In this document: piece after piece, positions 35,630 through 48,948 of the stretch
How the letters are laid out: each line of letters opens with the position of its first letter
Position numbering within the stretch: position 1 is the first letter of the stretch
Source: Nitrincola salilacus
Lineage (GTDB): Bacteria; Pseudomonadota; Gammaproteobacteria; Pseudomonadales; Balneatricaceae
Assembly (NCBI RefSeq): GCF_046271865.1
Contig: NZ_CP176580.1
Location: 4,030,001 to 4,094,000 of the forward strand
Reading direction: 5' to 3'
DNA: 64,000 nt
The notes under the pieces: generated by a model
The model's database searches: none
What the model saw: the letters and a program-made list of their open reading frames with translations, nothing else
What the model was told of the DNA's origin: nothing
Translations under genes and position numbers: made by a program

Positions 35630-35655
35630 AAGAGGGGGCCTGGTGGCCCCCTCTT
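35630..35655 (-). terminator. Strong GC hairpin between mucD and lepA
   Basis: AAGAGGGGGCC / GGCCCCCTCTT, a perfect 11-bp stem with a 4-nt loop, 42 bases after the mucD stop. On the minus strand only short U-runs follow, but the stem is very stable. It separates the sigma-E operon from lepA-lepB. Confidence 0.75.
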
Positions 35656-35696
35656 GGTTCTTTCGTCATCGCACTTATAGATGTGGTCAGATGTGA

Positions 35697-37106
35697 TCAA
35701 CCACCTGGGCGCAACGGTATGAACATCGCATTACCACGCCGAACAATCCGTATTGGGACTGCTCTATCCTCAGGCAAGCGCGCAACCACCTCATCAAACT
35801 GATCAACTGTTTCTATCCGTTCGCCGTTCAGCATTGTGATGATGTCATCGACCATCAGACCCGCTGCTGCAGCAGGCCCATCACGCACCTCTGCAACCAC
35901 CACACCCGCACGCACATTCCAGCGCGTCTGCTGCTCTGATGTCAGTGGGCTGACAACCAGGCCAAGATCATCTACCTGCGCCTGCTCAGGCTGACCACTT
36001 GCAGCAATCAACTGATCAGGATCCGGTAGCAGACCAATCGTCACAGGAATTGAAATCCGTTCGCCACCTCGAATAATACCGACGCTGGCTTCGGTACCGG
36101 GACGCACCCGGCCGACCTGGTGTGGCAAGTCGGATGACAGATAGATGTCATTACCATTAAAACTGAGTATTACATCACCCTCTTTCAGTCCTGCGCCTTG
36201 AGCAGGGCTGTCTGGCATCACCTGAACCACGACGGCACCTGCAGGTTTATCCAGGCCGAAAGACTCCGCCAGATCACGACTGACCTCCTGGATCACCACA
36301 CCCAGCCAACCTCTGGCTACAGTACCGGTATCACGCAGTTGGTCTGAAACTTCCATCGCGACATCGATCGGAATGGCAAATGAGAGCCCCATAAAACCGC
36401 CTGAGCGAGTATAGATCTGTGAATTGATACCGATCACTTCACCATCAAGGTTAAACAGTGGGCCACCGGAGTTGCCTGGATTGATAGCAACGTCGGTCTG
36501 GATGAAAGGCACATAGCTGTCATTTGCCAGCGAACGCTCAGTTGCACTGACAATTCCCGCGGTAACACTGTAGTCAAAGCCAAAGGGCGAGCCGATAGCA
36601 AGTACCCACTCACCAACCTCAATATCCCGGGAACTGCCGATCCGTACATAAGGCAACTGAACGGCATCAAGCTTCAGCAGAGCAACATCTGAGCGTGGAT
36701 CTGAGCCAACAACCTCGGCTTCAAGTTCGCGACGATCATTCAGACGCACGATAACTTTTTCGGCATCCTGGATCACATGATGATTAGTCAACACGTAGCC
36801 ATCTTCAGATATTATGAAACCTGAACCGAGCGAGCGTGGTGAGGGACGCTGCTGACGTGGAGCATTTTCAGGAAATCCGCGGAAGAAATGACGAAAAATT
36901 TCGGGCACTTCCTGACCATCAAACTGATCGAACGGGCTGCCAGGCCCACTGTCGGAGGAGATGGTTTTTGGGATGGTACTGATGTTGACAACCGCAGGAG
37001 ATGCTTCTCTGACAAGGCTTTTGAAGTCAGGAAGCGCAGCGGATGCAACCAGCGGCGTTAACAAGATCAGCAAAGTCAGCCCAAGAGCAAATGACATTTT
37101 TTTCAT
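35697..37106 (-). CDS. mucD: Periplasmic serine protease/chaperone MucD (DegP/HtrA family)
   Basis: 469 residues from ATG 37106, which has AAGG eight bases upstream and gives a signal peptide ending in VASA. Catalytic triad: VLTNHHVIQ (His), SDVALLKLD (Asp), NPGNSGGPLF (Ser), followed by two PDZ domains (about 255-345 and 375-465). Degrades misfolded envelope proteins and dampens sigma-E signalling. Last gene of the rpoE cluster, 35 bp after rseC. Confidence 0.95.
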   Translation of the reverse strand: MKKMSFALGLTLLILLTPLVASAALPDFKSLVREASPAVVNISTIPKTISSDSGPGSPFDQFDGQEVPEIFRHFFRGFPENAPRQQRPSPRSLGSGFIISEDGYVLTNHHVIQDAEKVIVRLNDRRELEAEVVGSDPRSDVALLKLDAVQLPYVRIGSSRDIEVGEWVLAIGSPFGFDYSVTAGIVSATERSLANDSYVPFIQTDVAINPGNSGGPLFNLDGEVIGINSQIYTRSGGFMGLSFAIPIDVAMEVSDQLRDTGTVARGWLGVVIQEVSRDLAESFGLDKPAGAVVVQVMPDSPAQGAGLKEGDVILSFNGNDIYLSSDLPHQVGRVRPGTEASVGIIRGGERISIPVTIGLLPDPDQLIAASGQPEQAQVDDLGLVVSPLTSEQQTRWNVRAGVVVAEVRDGPAAAAGLMVDDIITMLNGERIETVDQFDEVVARLPEDRAVPIRIVRRGNAMFIPLRPGG

Positions 37107-37141
37107 CTTCAGACCTTTTTTCCATCGATTCAATGAACAAT

Positions 37142-37588
37142 TCAATGAACAACCCGCAATAACACGGGCCTGTAGTCACCTGTAGACAACAGACGGGCAG
37201 ATAAAATCCGCCCACATAAAAAACCTGCAAGCAATCCAACCACTGCAGCCAGAACCTGCAGAAGTTCATGCTCAACCAACTGCGAAGACACCAGCACAGC
37301 CAGTATCATAGTCACCAGTGGTAATAGATAGAGAATTAGAGAGGCACGCACCAGCGCCCCCTCATTGAGGCCGATCAGCACTTGATTACCCACCTCAACC
37401 TCGACACCATCGGGGTTATCGATAGACATATCAGTTGCTTCACGAATCAACAACTGAGTGATGCGCTTCTGCCCGCACCCTGCTTCAGACTGACAGGAAT
37501 CACAGGCACTTTTACGCACTGTTTTGACACTGATGCCAGCACCTTTGACACGGGTTACCAGCGCAGCTTCTTCCAGCATACCGATCAA
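37142..37588 (-). CDS. rseC: RseC/MucC family sigma-E regulator
   Basis: 148 residues: an N-terminal cysteine cluster (ACDSCQSEAGCGQ) and two TM segments (ASLILYLLPLVTMILAVLV and LQVLAAVVGLLAGFLCG). RseC proteins modulate the sigma-E response and belong to the family of the SoxR-reducing RsxC partners. It overlaps the rseA-type gene by four bases. Confidence 0.92.
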   Translation of the reverse strand: MIGMLEEAALVTRVKGAGISVKTVRKSACDSCQSEAGCGQKRITQLLIREATDMSIDNPDGVEVEVGNQVLIGLNEGALVRASLILYLLPLVTMILAVLVSSQLVEHELLQVLAAVVGLLAGFLCGRILSARLLSTGDYRPVLLRVVH

Positions 37589-38433
37589 TCCAGCAGCTGT
37601 ACCGAGGAGGCAACTCGATCAGCCAGCATCAGCGGCAGATTACCCACAACGGTAACAAAGTAATCTGACTGAGCCTTACCCAGTGCTACATAGCCACCTG
37701 CCTGAGAAACGCCTTCGGGCACCCCTTCACGACCAAGCTGCTCAATGCTTATGGAGAAGGCATCCTGACCATTTGAGAACACCATCACTTCGCCGAACGG
37801 GATCAGTTCATGACGCACATGGCTATACCCCTCTGGCAACCAGCCTGGCTGCCATTGAGCTACTTTTTTATCTGCAGTCAGATGCTGATGCTGATCGATA
37901 TAACGATTAATACTGGCAGGAGAACGTATGATCTCAAGCTGCTGCAAACTGGTTGTGAGATCTGGCGCCGATCCCAGACGAGTACGCACATAACTGCTGC
38001 TTCCGGCAGACTGCGGCAGGGTTACGTTAGACACAACACCAGTAGTGCCAGTATCTACATTCTGATCAAACATGCCGACGCCCAGAATAATCGCTGCCGT
38101 CACTGATGCGGCAACAGCCATGCTCGCGACTGACTTCCACATACTGTAATTGGCCGAGTGGATATCGGACGGGCGATCAGCGACTGAAGATCGAGCGGCA
38201 GGTTTCGCTGACAGCGCTTCGTCACGTGCGATGCTGTCCATGACAGCTGCACTGAGATCGGTTTTGGGCAGGGCTACCCCTTTCTTATGCATGATTGCAC
38301 TGGCAAGATGATATCGACGCCATTTCTGCGCCAGAATGTCATTCTCACTGGAATGCGACAAAAGGCGACGCAACTCCAACTCGTCCACTTCACCATCTAC
38401 AAGAGCGGAAAGTGATTCAGCTTGCTCTTTCAT
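37585..38433 (-). CDS. rseA: RseA-like anti-sigma-E factor fused to a MucB/RseB C-terminal domain
   Basis: 282 residues in three parts. 1-75: RseA/MucA-type sigma-binding domain (LSALVDGEVDELELRRLL, WRRYHLASAIM). 101-121: one transmembrane segment (SVASMAVAASVTAAIILGVGM). 193-282: a periplasmic domain with the MucB/RseB C-terminal pattern (GWLPEGYSHVRHELIPFGEVMVFSNGQDAFSISIE given in part, then VTVVGNLPLMLADRVASSV). The segment 174-187 (INRYIDQHQHLT) resembles the usual RseA end. Canonical clusters have separate rseA and rseB; here no rseB with its N-terminal LolA-like lobe lies between rpoE and rseC. Located 42 bp after rpoE. Confidence 0.85.
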   Translation of the reverse strand: MKEQAESLSALVDGEVDELELRRLLSHSSENDILAQKWRRYHLASAIMHKKGVALPKTDLSAAVMDSIARDEALSAKPAARSSVADRPSDIHSANYSMWKSVASMAVAASVTAAIILGVGMFDQNVDTGTTGVVSNVTLPQSAGSSSYVRTRLGSAPDLTTSLQQLEIIRSPASINRYIDQHQHLTADKKVAQWQPGWLPEGYSHVRHELIPFGEVMVFSNGQDAFSISIEQLGREGVPEGVSQAGGYVALGKAQSDYFVTVVGNLPLMLADRVASSVQLLD

Positions 38434-38475
38434 CCTGCACTACCTCAATACGTTTCTAACAGCACCTGCCATCAC

Positions 38476-39066
38476 TCAGTGATCAGCAAGCAACGGAGCT
38501 ATTTCATTATCAATGGCTTCACGAGCCCTGAAGATACGCGACCTGACGGTACCCACCGGACAGCCCATGACATTGGCAATTTCTTCATAACTCATACCTT
38601 CAAACTCCCTCAGTGTAAGCGCAACCCTGAGATCTTCAGGCAGTTTATCCAGCACCCTGTTGATAACCTGCTGCAGTTGATCGCGATACAGGTTATTTTC
38701 TGGCGTATCAATATCTCTGAGATGAGTATCACTATCGAAATACTGCGCATCAGCGACATCAACGTCTACATCCGGAGGTCTGCGCCCCCTTGCCACCAGG
38801 TGGTTTTTAGCCGTATTGATGGCAATTCTGTAAAGCCAGGTATAAAAAGCACTATCACCACGAAAGCCTGGTATGGCTCTGTAGGCCTTGATAAAAGCCT
38901 CCTGGGCCACATCATATGCCTCGTGATGGTCATATACATAACGCGAGATCAATCCGACAATCTTGTGCTGATACTTCTTTACAAGAAGATCGAAGGCAGT
39001 TTTGTCACCTGACTGAACACGCGCAACAAGCATCTGATCGACGTCCGCAGGGCTTTCGTTAGACAC
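38476..39066 (-). CDS. rpoE: RNA polymerase sigma factor RpoE
   Basis: ECF sigma factor for envelope stress (AlgU/RpoE). 196 residues: region 2 (FDLLVKKYQHKIVGLISRYV, DVAQEAFIKAYRAIPGFRGDSAFYTWLYRIAINTAKN in parts) and region 4 (ALTLREFEGMSYEEIANVMGCPVGTVRSRIFRAREAI in parts). Divergent from nadB, as in E. coli. A sigma-E-type promoter about 120 bp upstream suggests autoregulation. Confidence 0.97.
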   Translation of the reverse strand: MSNESPADVDQMLVARVQSGDKTAFDLLVKKYQHKIVGLISRYVYDHHEAYDVAQEAFIKAYRAIPGFRGDSAFYTWLYRIAINTAKNHLVARGRRPPDVDVDVADAQYFDSDTHLRDIDTPENNLYRDQLQQVINRVLDKLPEDLRVALTLREFEGMSYEEIANVMGCPVGTVRSRIFRAREAIDNEIAPLLADH

Positions 39067-39185
39067 TTAAAATCCTTAGTTAAACCGGTTCATAAAGTCT
39101 CTGCGTACAGAGCGTTTAAAGAATCAGCATAATACCCGGAACACCTGCATCACAACCCCTGTTACGTCTATCGTCATGCAATAGA

Positions 39186-39213
39186 TATGAGGGCTGTAAA
39201 ATGCTGAAGTTCC
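39186..39213 (-). promoter_or_regulatory. Putative sigma-E promoter of rpoE
   Basis: On the minus strand GGAACTT (39207-39213) is followed after 16 bases by TCATA (39186-39190). This fits the sigma-E consensus GGAACTT-N16-TCnnA at the -35 exactly and at the -10 in part. Transcription would start about 115 bases before the rpoE ATG. Confidence 0.55.
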
Positions 39214-39313
39214 ATGCCGACTGTAACTTTTTATCTCTCATGTGCTGACTCAGGAGCAGATATATCTGCATAATACCATTAAGTGGCTAATTTGAGCCTG
39301 ACAGGAATGAAAT

Positions 39314-40939
39314 ATGACGAATGCAAAACAGTATGATGTTCTGGTGATCGGCAGTGGCGCTGCAGGTTTGACCCTGGCACTGCAGCTGGCAGGAAAAGCC
39401 AGCATCGCTGTTCTGAGCAAGGGCGACCTGCACAATGGGTCAACCTGGCTTGCACAGGGAGGCATCGCAGCGGTACTGGACGCAAAAGACGATATACAGC
39501 AACACTTTGCCGATACCATGACTGCGGGCGCCGAACTGAGCATTCCTGAAGCTGTTGAGCACACGGTGAGTGAAGGTCCTAAAGCGATCAACTGGTTGAT
39601 CGAGCAAGGTGTTCCGTTTACTCGCGAGGGTGATCATTATCATCTGACGCAGGAAGGCGGACATTCACACAGAAGGATCATCCACGCCTCGGATGCAACC
39701 GGGAAGGCCGTTCAGGAAACGCTGATTCAGCGAGCCAGAGAAGCTGAAGGTATCGAATTCTACGAATACCATATTGCAGTGGATTTGATCACGCGCAAAA
39801 AGCTCGACCTGTCAGGCAATCGCTGCATCGGGGCTTATGTCCTGAATCATCGCACCGGAAAAATTGAAGCGTTCAGGGCCAAATTCGTCGTACTGGCCAC
39901 TGGCGGCGCTTCCAAGGCTTACCTCTATACCAGCAATCATGATGGCACCACTGGTGATGGCATCGCCATGGCCTGGCGTGCTGGTTGCAGAGTGGCCAAT
40001 ATGGAGTTCAATCAGTTCCACCCTACATGCCTTTACCACCCTACAGCCAAATCATTTCTGATTACTGAAGCGGTCAGGGGAGAAGGTGGTCATCTGCTAC
40101 TGCCAGATGGCACAAGGTTCATGCACCGCTTCGACCCCAGGGAAGAGCTTGCACCAAGGGATATCGTCGCCAGAAGCATCGACCACGAAATGAAACGTCT
40201 CGGTTGCGACTGTGTTTATCTCGACATTTCGCACAAGCCAGCGTCATTCATACTCGAGCACTTCCCGACCATACATGAGCGCTGCCTGGAATATGGCATC
40301 GATATCACCCGTGATCCGATACCTGTAGTACCTGCTGCTCATTACACCTGTGGCGGCGTTGTCACCAACCAGCAGGCACACACCGATATACCCGGGCTCT
40401 ATGCGATAGGTGAAACTGCTTTCACCGGATTGCATGGTGCAAACCGCCTTGCATCCAACTCCCTGCTTGAATGCGTCGTTTACGGACAGACAGCAGCATC
40501 TGACATTGCGGCACTATTGGGCACGCTGAATCAGGTAGACGATGAAAGCATTCCTGACTGGGATGAGTCATTGGTAACCGATTCGGATGAGGACGTTATC
40601 ATCTCCCACAACTGGGACGAACTCAGACGCTTCATGTGGGACTATGTCGGCATCGTCAGAACCAGCAAGCGTCTGAAGCGAGCACAGCACAGGATAACCT
40701 TGCTGCAGCAGGAGATCGCCGAGTACTACTCCAACTACAAGATCAGTCGCGATCTGGTTGAGTTGCGTAATCTGGCAACGGTTGCCGAACTGATCGTTCT
40801 CAGTGCCATGCAGCGCAAAGAGAGCCGTGGGCTGCACTATACCAAGGATTTTCCTGAGTCAGGCCCCGAATTGGCCGACACGATTCTTGCACCGATCAAC
40901 TATCCCTGGAAGGAAGCTCTACGGCAGGCGCGAGACTGA
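39314..40939 (+). CDS. nadB: L-aspartate oxidase
   Basis: FAD enzyme oxidising L-aspartate to iminoaspartate, first step of NAD synthesis. 541 residues: VIGSGAAGLTLALQLAG (dinucleotide-binding), STWLAQGGIAAV, ATGGASKAYLYTSNHDGTTGDGIAMA (in parts), RVANMEFNQFHPTCLY, ETAFTGLHGANRLASNSLLEC, and the helical C domain. Its last 44 bases overlap the end of the convergent ygfX gene. Confidence 0.97.
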   Translation: MTNAKQYDVLVIGSGAAGLTLALQLAGKASIAVLSKGDLHNGSTWLAQGGIAAVLDAKDDIQQHFADTMTAGAELSIPEAVEHTVSEGPKAINWLIEQGVPFTREGDHYHLTQEGGHSHRRIIHASDATGKAVQETLIQRAREAEGIEFYEYHIAVDLITRKKLDLSGNRCIGAYVLNHRTGKIEAFRAKFVVLATGGASKAYLYTSNHDGTTGDGIAMAWRAGCRVANMEFNQFHPTCLYHPTAKSFLITEAVRGEGGHLLLPDGTRFMHRFDPREELAPRDIVARSIDHEMKRLGCDCVYLDISHKPASFILEHFPTIHERCLEYGIDITRDPIPVVPAAHYTCGGVVTNQQAHTDIPGLYAIGETAFTGLHGANRLASNSLLECVVYGQTAASDIAALLGTLNQVDDESIPDWDESLVTDSDEDVIISHNWDELRRFMWDYVGIVRTSKRLKRAQHRITLLQQEIAEYYSNYKISRDLVELRNLATVAELIVLSAMQRKESRGLHYTKDFPESGPELADTILAPINYPWKEALRQARD

Positions 40940-41354
40940 GCGCCACTCTGAGGCGTCGGAAGGTTTCACTATCCACCGAGTCAGAAGCAATGATCAGCCA
41001 GTCAGACAGCCTGCGCTGGTCCCGCTTAACACACAACACCAACAGGTACGGCGTGATGGCAATGCGCCTGATACACGCCACATCATGGCTCACAGCGTCA
41101 GTATCAATCAACTGCATGCGGCGAGTATCCAGATCCCACTTCAAGCTGTGCAGCCTGAGCGGCTTGAGTAATGCTGAACCAGACAGAATCGACAGCATTG
41201 ATAACAGCAGCACTAAAGCGCCGCTGATCAATACAAAACGTGAAATATCACTGAAAATAAGGCAGGCAAGTGCCACAACATGCGCCGTAACGACTCCTGC
41301 AGCCATGATGCGTGAAGGCTCACACTTGACGTGCAGCGGACTGAACCCTATCAA
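40896..41354 (-). CDS. ygfX: YgfX/CptA-like membrane protein
   Basis: 152 residues with two TM segments near the N terminus (AAGVVTAHVVALACLIFS and VLISGALVLLLSMLSIL), then a soluble tail with SLKWDLDTRRMQL and YLLVLCVKRDQRRLSDWLIIASDSVD, the usual YgfX pattern. It follows sdhE as in E. coli ygfYX. The start appears to be TTG 41354, with AAGGA eight bases before it and inside sdhE; an ATG at 41306 is the alternative. E. coli YgfX has been described as the toxin of an sdhE-linked pair, which is debated. Confidence 0.85.
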   Translation of the reverse strand: MIGFSPLHVKCEPSRIMAAGVVTAHVVALACLIFSDISRFVLISGALVLLLSMLSILSGSALLKPLRLHSLKWDLDTRRMQLIDTDAVSHDVACIRRIAITPYLLVLCVKRDQRRLSDWLIIASDSVDSETFRRLRVALSLAPAVELPSRDS

Positions 41355-41586
41355 GAATCATCCTTACCATACGCTTCAATCCCTCATCTTCCGGTTCGCC
41401 ACGCTGCATGAACCAGACAAAGAGATCGGTATCTTCACAGGCCAGTAGCCTGACGAAATTTTCCTGATCTGCAACAGGCAGGTCACGAAAAGCCTCCTGC
41501 ACGAACGGACCCAACAACACATCAAGCTCCAGCATGCCACGGCGGCACTGCCAGGCCAGACGCTTAATATCCTCTTCTGTGTACAT
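41320..41586 (-). CDS. sdhE: Succinate dehydrogenase flavinylation factor SdhE
   Basis: Small protein that helps attach FAD to SdhA. 88 residues from ATG 41586 (GGTGA upstream); the RGMLELD motif (RGxxE) needed for flavinylation is at residues 13-19. Then FVRLLACEDTDLFVWFM. The next gene, ygfX, starts inside it. Confidence 0.93.
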   Translation of the reverse strand: MYTEEDIKRLAWQCRRGMLELDVLLGPFVQEAFRDLPVADQENFVRLLACEDTDLFVWFMQRGEPEDEGLKRMVRMILDRVQSAARQV

Positions 41587-41656
41587 CAAGTTCACCGGCT
41601 CAAAATTGAAGTGGGTATTTAACACCCGAGATCAGGCAGGCGCAAGCCCGAAACGC

Positions 41657-41686
41657 AAAAACCCCCGATCTCGAAGAGACCGGGGG
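41657..41686 (-). terminator. Terminator of the rRNA operon
   Basis: CCCCCGATCTC / GAGACCGGGGG stem (one mismatch) with a CGAAG-type loop and a run of five T on the minus strand after it. It lies just past the 5S gene: a textbook rho-independent terminator. Confidence 0.92.
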
Positions 41687-41700
41687 CTGCGGTATTAAGT

Positions 41701-41816
41701 GCCTGGCGATGACCTACTCTCGCATGGGGAGACCCCACACTACCATCGGCGATGACGCGTTTCACTTCTGAGTTCGGTATGGGATCAGGTGGTGCCACGT
41801 CTCTATGGTCGCCAGA
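41701..41816 (-). rRNA. rrf: 5S ribosomal RNA
   Basis: Reads on the minus strand with the conserved CCGAACTCAGAAGTGAAAC segment and complementary ends (GTCTGGCGACC / GGTCATCGCCAGGC). About 116 nt; ends are placed by the terminal stem. Confidence 0.95.
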
Positions 41817-41962
41817 CAAAACTGGAACAACCGGGATCTGAAGTCTGTACTTGATGCGTCTCTTTACTACTTTCCGTAATTCTTGTCGTACAACACAAGC
41901 TCAATCAGCTGTCTTTACAATCAATCTTTCAGCATTCAACCAAACGCCTTCGGCGTTATATG

Positions 41963-44853
<2,891 letters not shown>

Positions 44854-44968
44854 ATATAACCCGAAGGCGTCTGTTCAATTGAATGCTTATTACGATTGAT
44901 TCGCCAATTGGCGCTTGTATTGCGTCGACAAAACGCAATCAAGTTTTGTTACTTTCTTCAGATCCAGA

Positions 44969-44981
44969 TTGTTAAAGAGCG
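44969..44981 (-). promoter_or_regulatory. boxA antitermination site before 23S
   Basis: GCTCTTTAACAA on the minus strand, the boxA consensus, in the spacer between tRNA-Ala and 23S. The rest of the 260-bp spacer holds no gene. Confidence 0.8.
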
Positions 44982-45114
44982 TTTAAGACCTAAGCCTTAA
45001 GAGTTGCTCTGACCCTGTTCCCAGGCATCAAACCAAGTCTTAAAACTCATGAGCATAATGTTGTGTACTGTCGTGACCCTATAGATATGACATCTTCGCG
45101 ATGTGATCACGAGA

Positions 45115-45190
45115 TGGTGGAGCTATGCGGGATCGAACCGCAGACCTCCTGCGTGCAAAGCAGGCGCTCTCCCAGCTGAGCTATAGCCCC
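45115..45190 (-). tRNA. tRNA-Ala (anticodon TGC)
   Basis: 76-nt cloverleaf starting GGGGCTATAGCTCAG and ending in encoded CCA; anticodon loop TTTGCAC. Second tRNA of the 16S-23S spacer. Confidence 0.97.
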
Positions 45191-45217
45191 AGTGTGTCAC
45201 AGGGTTGTTTCAGATAA

Positions 45218-45301
45218 CCAATTGCGTGCACAGCAAGGCGTGGAACTGTGAAGCATAGTTAAACTATGCGAACAGTGCCACAACGCAGGTGTGTGCGGAA
45301 T

Positions 45302-45303
<2 letters not shown>
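45218..45303 (-). repeat. Long near-perfect hairpin between tRNA-Ile and tRNA-Ala
   Basis: An 86-base near-palindrome. Outer arms CCAATT (45218) / AATTGG pair, then GCGTGCACA with TGTGTGCG, then GCGTGG with CCACAACGC, and the innermost GCATAGTT with AACTATGC. It overlaps the last two bases of the tRNA-Ile gene. Such a stem would fold in the pre-rRNA and could guide or hinder tRNA 3' processing. Confidence 0.75.
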
Positions 45304-45378
<75 letters not shown>

Positions 45379-45470
45379 ATCGTGTGCGCCGGCCGTATAT
45401 ATAGACAACCTTATGCTCTTCGTCTGATCAGGTAATACAAGTGAACGCTTGCCAAGGTCTCGCTATCGTT

Positions 45471-47009
<1,539 letters not shown>

Positions 47010-47149
47010 TAAATCAGCGTATCAACAGCAAGCTGCCGATACTTAATGCATGCTCAGACAAAAACAACACTAAATGAATTTAGGTTACTTGTCTGATTAA
47101 GCTTGTGTGCTTAACCTCGACAAGCGCCCACTTGTATTACCTGATCAAC

Positions 47150-47162
47150 TTGTTAAAGAGCG
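47150..47162 (-). promoter_or_regulatory. boxA antitermination site in the rRNA leader
   Basis: GCTCTTTAACAA on the minus strand about 140 bases before 16S, just downstream of P2. Confidence 0.82.
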
Positions 47163-47191
47163 GCTTGAGTTTCGTCTCAAGCGAGGCGCAT

Positions 47192-47219
47192 ATTCTAGCG
47201 CCTGCCGACTCATTGTCAA
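47192..47219 (-). promoter_or_regulatory. rRNA promoter P2
   Basis: TTGACA (47214-47219), 16-bp spacer, TAGAAT (47192-47197), followed by a GC-rich discriminator (ATGCGCC). A near-consensus sigma-70 rRNA promoter with the sequence of a stringently controlled start. Confidence 0.8.
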
Positions 47220-47378
47220 GGAGTTTTTTCAGCTTTTCGATCATTTTCATGTCGATCCGCGCACTCACTCAACAACCGATAAATTCACTTAAAACAATTC
47301 AAAAACAAATGCTTAACTACTGTGAACTCATCCCGGTGACTGTTCCCTTGCGGGCCAGCACCTCAATCGAGGAGGCGA

Positions 47379-47406
47379 ATTCTACAGAGGCTGAGATTTA
47401 AGTCAA
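47379..47406 (-). promoter_or_regulatory. rRNA promoter P1
   Basis: TTGACT (47401-47406), 16-bp spacer, TAGAAT (47379-47384), then TCGCC. Same spacing and same -10 as P2, 187 bp upstream. An AT-rich stretch lies just upstream of the -35 (47407-47440), a likely UP element. The rest of 47010-47483 holds no gene. Confidence 0.8.
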
Positions 47407-47483
47407 CAGATAAATCATAAAATTCTGTATTTTGATTTCAGCCACCCAGAATAAGCCTCCGGGCGGCCGATTACAGTACCGAA

Positions 47484-48779
47484 TCAGGCTCTGTAAAAGA
47501 GGTGGTGCTTCTTCTTGCCCAATTTAACCAGATAGAAACGACCGAACTTCGATGCCTCAGGCGCAAACAGCGATGCAGCCTGCATATTCTGCTCCAGACC
47601 ACAGGCAGTCTCATTGACCATGACTGAATTTCTCTGCAACGCATCTTTGATCTGTTTGCCGCTGGCCGCCAGACCCGCATCTGCCAGCAAACTGGTCAGT
47701 GGCAGCTCATCCAGATCAGCCGGCAACTCACTCGCAGGCAAGCCATCCAGCTGCAACTGCGTGTAATCATTTTCATTCAACTGACTGGCATCACCGGAAA
47801 ACAGCGCCTCAGTAATACGACGCGCCGCCTGCAGCGCCTCCTCACTATGCACCAGACGCGTCACCTCTTCAGCAAGAATGCGCTGCCCCTGGGGCCGGCC
47901 TTCAGCAGCTTTATCTGCATCTTCAATCTCCTGAATCTGATCGACATCCAGGAAGGTGAAGAAGCGCAGGAAGCGGTAGACGTCTGCATCAGGCGTCTGG
48001 AGCCAGAACTGGTAGAAGGCATAAGGTGACGTTTTCTTCGGAGCCAGCCACACGGCACCACCTTCGGTCTTGCCGAACTTGGTCCCATCGGATTTGGTGA
48101 TCAGCGGCAGGGTCAGACCATGCGTAGGCGCGCCATTCATGCGTCGCACCAGATCGATACCACTGGTGATATTACCCCACTGATCCGAACCACCTATCTG
48201 CAGCGTGCAACCATATTGCTGATTCAACTGCTGGTAATCATAGGATTGCAGGATCTGGTAGGTGAACTCAGTAAAGGATATACCGGAGTCTTCACGCTCG
48301 ATGCGCTGACGTACCGATTCCTTCGCGATCATCTTGTTCACCGTGAAGTGCTTCCCGACATCACGCAAAAAGCTCAAGACATCGACACTGGCTGTCCAGT
48401 CATAATTATTGGCCAGTATTGCCCCATCTTCATCATCGAAACGGATGAACTGACTGATCTGCGCCTTGAGGCAGTCACTCCAGTTCGACACCACCTCGGC
48501 AGAGTTCAACTGCCGTTCCTGTGCTTTGAAGCTGGGATCACCGATCAGACCTGTTGCACCACCAACCAGCGCGATCGGCCTGTGGCCGTAATCCTGAAAA
48601 CGTTTCAACATCAACAGCGGCACAAGATGACCAAGATGGAGACTGTCTGCCGTCGGGTCGAAGCCACAATAGAGCGTCACTCTATTTTCTGCCAGATGCG
48701 CAGCCAATTCTGCCTCATCCGTCATCTGGGCGATCAAACCACGTGCTTTAAGATCCTCTATCAGTGTCCGCTTGCTCAT
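47484..48779 (-). CDS. tyrS: Tyrosyl-tRNA synthetase
   Basis: Class I synthetase charging tRNA-Tyr. 431 residues: HLGHLVPLLML (HIGH motif), YQILQSYDYQQLNQQYGC, GGSDQWGNITSGIDL, KFGKTEGGAVWL (KMSKS equivalent, KFGKT) and a C-terminal S4 RNA-binding domain (LLADAGLAASGKQIKDALQ). Same strand as the rRNA operon, whose promoters lie just downstream. Confidence 0.97.
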   Translation of the reverse strand: MSKRTLIEDLKARGLIAQMTDEAELAAHLAENRVTLYCGFDPTADSLHLGHLVPLLMLKRFQDYGHRPIALVGGATGLIGDPSFKAQERQLNSAEVVSNWSDCLKAQISQFIRFDDEDGAILANNYDWTASVDVLSFLRDVGKHFTVNKMIAKESVRQRIEREDSGISFTEFTYQILQSYDYQQLNQQYGCTLQIGGSDQWGNITSGIDLVRRMNGAPTHGLTLPLITKSDGTKFGKTEGGAVWLAPKKTSPYAFYQFWLQTPDADVYRFLRFFTFLDVDQIQEIEDADKAAEGRPQGQRILAEEVTRLVHSEEALQAARRITEALFSGDASQLNENDYTQLQLDGLPASELPADLDELPLTSLLADAGLAASGKQIKDALQRNSVMVNETACGLEQNMQAASLFAPEASKFGRFYLVKLGKKKHHLFYRA

Positions 48780-48948
48780 CTGTTCTGCTTATCCATTCTG
48801 GAATTGAGATTGAATCCCGTATTCTAACCGGCCGTCGCGCGCTTACAAGTCTATTTGCCAGCTTCGTGCTTATAGGCGTGCAGCGTTTCTTGGTTTACAC
48901 TGGCAGATCACCTGATGATCTGCAGACATGTTCAACTGAGGCGACACG

